A stretch of 7,325 bases of DNA from Actinomycetes bacterium (lineage in GTDB: Bacteria; Actinomycetota; Actinomycetes; Actinomycetales; Cellulomonadaceae): positions 1 to 7,325 of the forward strand of contig JAEXPS010000112.1 of assembly GCA_023438885.1 (NCBI GenBank), written 5' to 3'. Shown piece by piece: positions 6,705-7,325 of the stretch; positions within the stretch are counted from its first letter, which is position 1, and each line of letters begins with the position of its first letter. The position numbers and the translations under genes were made by a program. A model generated the notes under the pieces. That model did not search any database and was not told the DNA's origin. It saw nothing but the letters and a program-made list of their open reading frames with translations.

Positions 6705-6713
6705 TGGCAGAAT
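6705..6713 (+). promoter_or_regulatory. Extended -10 promoter for rplS
   Basis: TGGCAGAAT starts two bases after the trmD stop and matches the rpsP promoter's TGGCACAAT. No convincing -35 box sits 16-19 bases upstream, so it would act as an extended -10 promoter. Transcription from about 6720 would give a leader of roughly 168 bases. Some read-through from trmD may also supply rplS. Confidence 0.55.
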
Positions 6714-6719
6714 CGTCGG

Positions 6720-6781
6720 CTGGTGTGCGCCCGTCAGGCTCTCCGCCGCAGGGGAGGGTCGCTGGGCGCGTGACGCACCAG
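6720..6781 (+). promoter_or_regulatory. Stem-loop 1 of the rplS leader
   Basis: Three nested helices are visible: CTGGTG 6720-6725 with CACCAG 6776-6781; GCGCCC 6727-6732 with GGGCGC 6764-6769; and CTCTCC 6739-6744 with GGGGAG 6751-6756 (one U-G pair). The first two are separated by a single base on one side and six (GTGACG) on the other, giving an asymmetric internal loop typical of protein-binding RNA. It would start at or next to the predicted transcription start. An autoregulatory site for L19 is a reasonable guess but is not shown. Confidence 0.5.
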
Positions 6782-6800
6782 GCATTCGTCCCCGGGCCTC

Positions 6801-6839
6801 CCGCCCCGCTCAGCCAGGTACGACGAGCGGTGAGGGCGG
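6801..6839 (+). promoter_or_regulatory. Stem-loop 2 of the rplS leader
   Basis: CCGCC 6801-6805 pairs with GGCGG 6835-6839 and CCGCTC 6806-6811 with GAGCGG 6825-6830, with a four-base bulge (6831-6834) and a 13-base loop. No T-run follows, so it is not an obvious intrinsic terminator. A small hairpin CCTG-CGG-CAGG (6858-6868) comes just before the Shine-Dalgarno sequence. These form the rest of the 185-base gap between trmD and rplS. Confidence 0.45.
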
Positions 6840-6870
6840 CACCGACGACGTCCCTGACCTGCGGCAGGAC

Positions 6871-6877
6871 GAGAGAG
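6871..6877 (+). promoter_or_regulatory. Ribosome-binding site of rplS
   Basis: GAGAGAG lies 10 bases before ATG 6888. It is a moderate match, and its GAGAG could pair with CTCTC at 6739-6743 in leader stem-loop 1. Confidence 0.55.
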
Positions 6878-6887
6878 TGACACCAGC

Positions 6888-7247
6888 ATGCACACCCTCG
6901 ACTCGGTCGACGCGGCCTCGCTGCGCGACGACGTCCCCGCCTTCCGGCCCGGCGACACCGTCAAGGTGAACGTCAAGGTCGTGGAGGGCAACCGCTCCCG
7001 CATCCAGGCGTTCCAGGGCGTGGTGATCGCCCGCAACGGCAGCGGGATCCGCGAGACGTTCACGGTCCGCAAGATCAGTTTCGGCGTCGGCGTGGAGCGC
7101 ACGTTCCCGCTGCACACCCCCACGGTCGACACCATCGAGGTGGTCACCCGTGGCGACGTGCGGCGCGCGAAGCTCTACTACCTGCGCAACCTGCGGGGCA
7201 AGAAGGCGAAGATCAAGGAGCGCCGCGAGCAGGCGCCCTCCGCCTGA
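6888..7247 (+). CDS. rplS: 50S ribosomal protein L19
   Basis: L19 lies at the interface of the 30S and 50S subunits and contributes to an intersubunit bridge. The 119-residue protein matches the family throughout: FRPGDTVKVNVKVVEGNRSRIQAFQGVVIA, then GIRETFTVRKISFGVGVERTFPLH and the C-terminal VTRGDVRRAKLYYLRNLRGKKAKIKERR. Length is normal (115-120). ATG 6888 is preceded by GAGAGAG and gives the short N-terminal helix MHTLDSVDAASLRDDVPAF. It has its own promoter and structured leader but follows trmD in the usual rpsP-rimM-trmD-rplS order. The next expected gene in actinobacteria, a signal peptidase (lepB), is not reached before the window ends. Confidence 0.98.
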   Translation: MHTLDSVDAASLRDDVPAFRPGDTVKVNVKVVEGNRSRIQAFQGVVIARNGSGIRETFTVRKISFGVGVERTFPLHTPTVDTIEVVTRGDVRRAKLYYLRNLRGKKAKIKERREQAPSA

Positions 7248-7262
7248 GCAGGCGATCGTCCG

Positions 7263-7317
7263 CCGGGGCGGCCCCCCCCCGGGCCCCCCCCGCCGGGGGG
7301 CCGGGGGGCCGCCCCGG
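7263..7317. repeat. G/C-only inverted repeat after rplS (terminator or assembly artefact)
   Basis: Bases 7263-7277 and 7303-7317 are perfect 15-bp reverse complements made only of G and C. The 25 bases between them can also fold (C-run 7284-7291 with G-run 7295-7300). A hairpin 16 bases past the rplS stop is a natural place for a terminator, but there is no T-run. The homopolymer runs at the sequence end look like the quality collapse seen where an assembly breaks on a GC hairpin. I cannot tell these apart. Confidence 0.55.
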
Positions 7318-7325
7318 GGCGGCGG

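Noticed and set aside
1..7325. CRISPR array, insertion sequence, tRNA or 4.5S RNA gene
   Set aside because: No spaced direct repeats, transposase-like frames or RNA-gene folds were seen; nearly all bases are assigned to conserved genes and short spacers.

Overview
This is a 7.3-kb, very GC-rich window in which every gene I can support lies on the + strand. Gene order, near-total G/C at third codon positions, frequent GTG/TTG starts, the Ala/Glu-rich tail on ribosomal protein S16 and the Pro/Ala-rich tail on Ffh all point to a high-GC actinobacterium. The GlnD and TrmD sequences make me lean towards Micrococcales, perhaps near Cellulomonas; that family-level guess is inference only.

Layout: (1) 1-1746, a PII-protein nucleotidyltransferase (glnD), open at the window's left edge and ending without the usual C-terminal ACT domains. 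(2) 1781-3373, ffh, the signal recognition particle GTPase. (3) 3375-4457, a metal-dependent amidohydrolase of unknown substrate, starting one base after the ffh stop. (4) 4458-4628, a spacer with a clear promoter. (5) 4629-6702, a tight group rpsP (S16), khpA (KH-domain RNA-binding protein), rimM (16S maturation factor) and trmD (tRNA m1G37 methyltransferase). (6) 6703-6887, a spacer with an extended -10 promoter and a strongly folded leader. (7) 6888-7247, rplS (L19). (8) 7248-7325, an almost pure G/C foldback at the right edge, either a terminator hairpin or an assembly artefact.

Functionally this is the well-known actinobacterial ribosome-maturation and protein-targeting neighbourhood. 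S16 and L19 are subunit proteins, RimM helps mature the 30S particle containing S16, TrmD modifies tRNA for accurate decoding, KhpA is an RNA-binding protein and Ffh targets ribosome-nascent-chain complexes to the membrane. GlnD belongs to the adjoining nitrogen-control module. Two promoters with the same TGG-CA(C/G)AAT element drive rpsP and rplS.

I found no mobile element, CRISPR array, tRNA or rRNA gene, and no clear new system. The best leads are the folded rplS leader with a possible Shine-Dalgarno-masking alternative pairing, the ACT-less GlnD, the uncharacterised amidohydrolase fixed in a core operon, and a Glu at the usual catalytic Asp position of TrmD.
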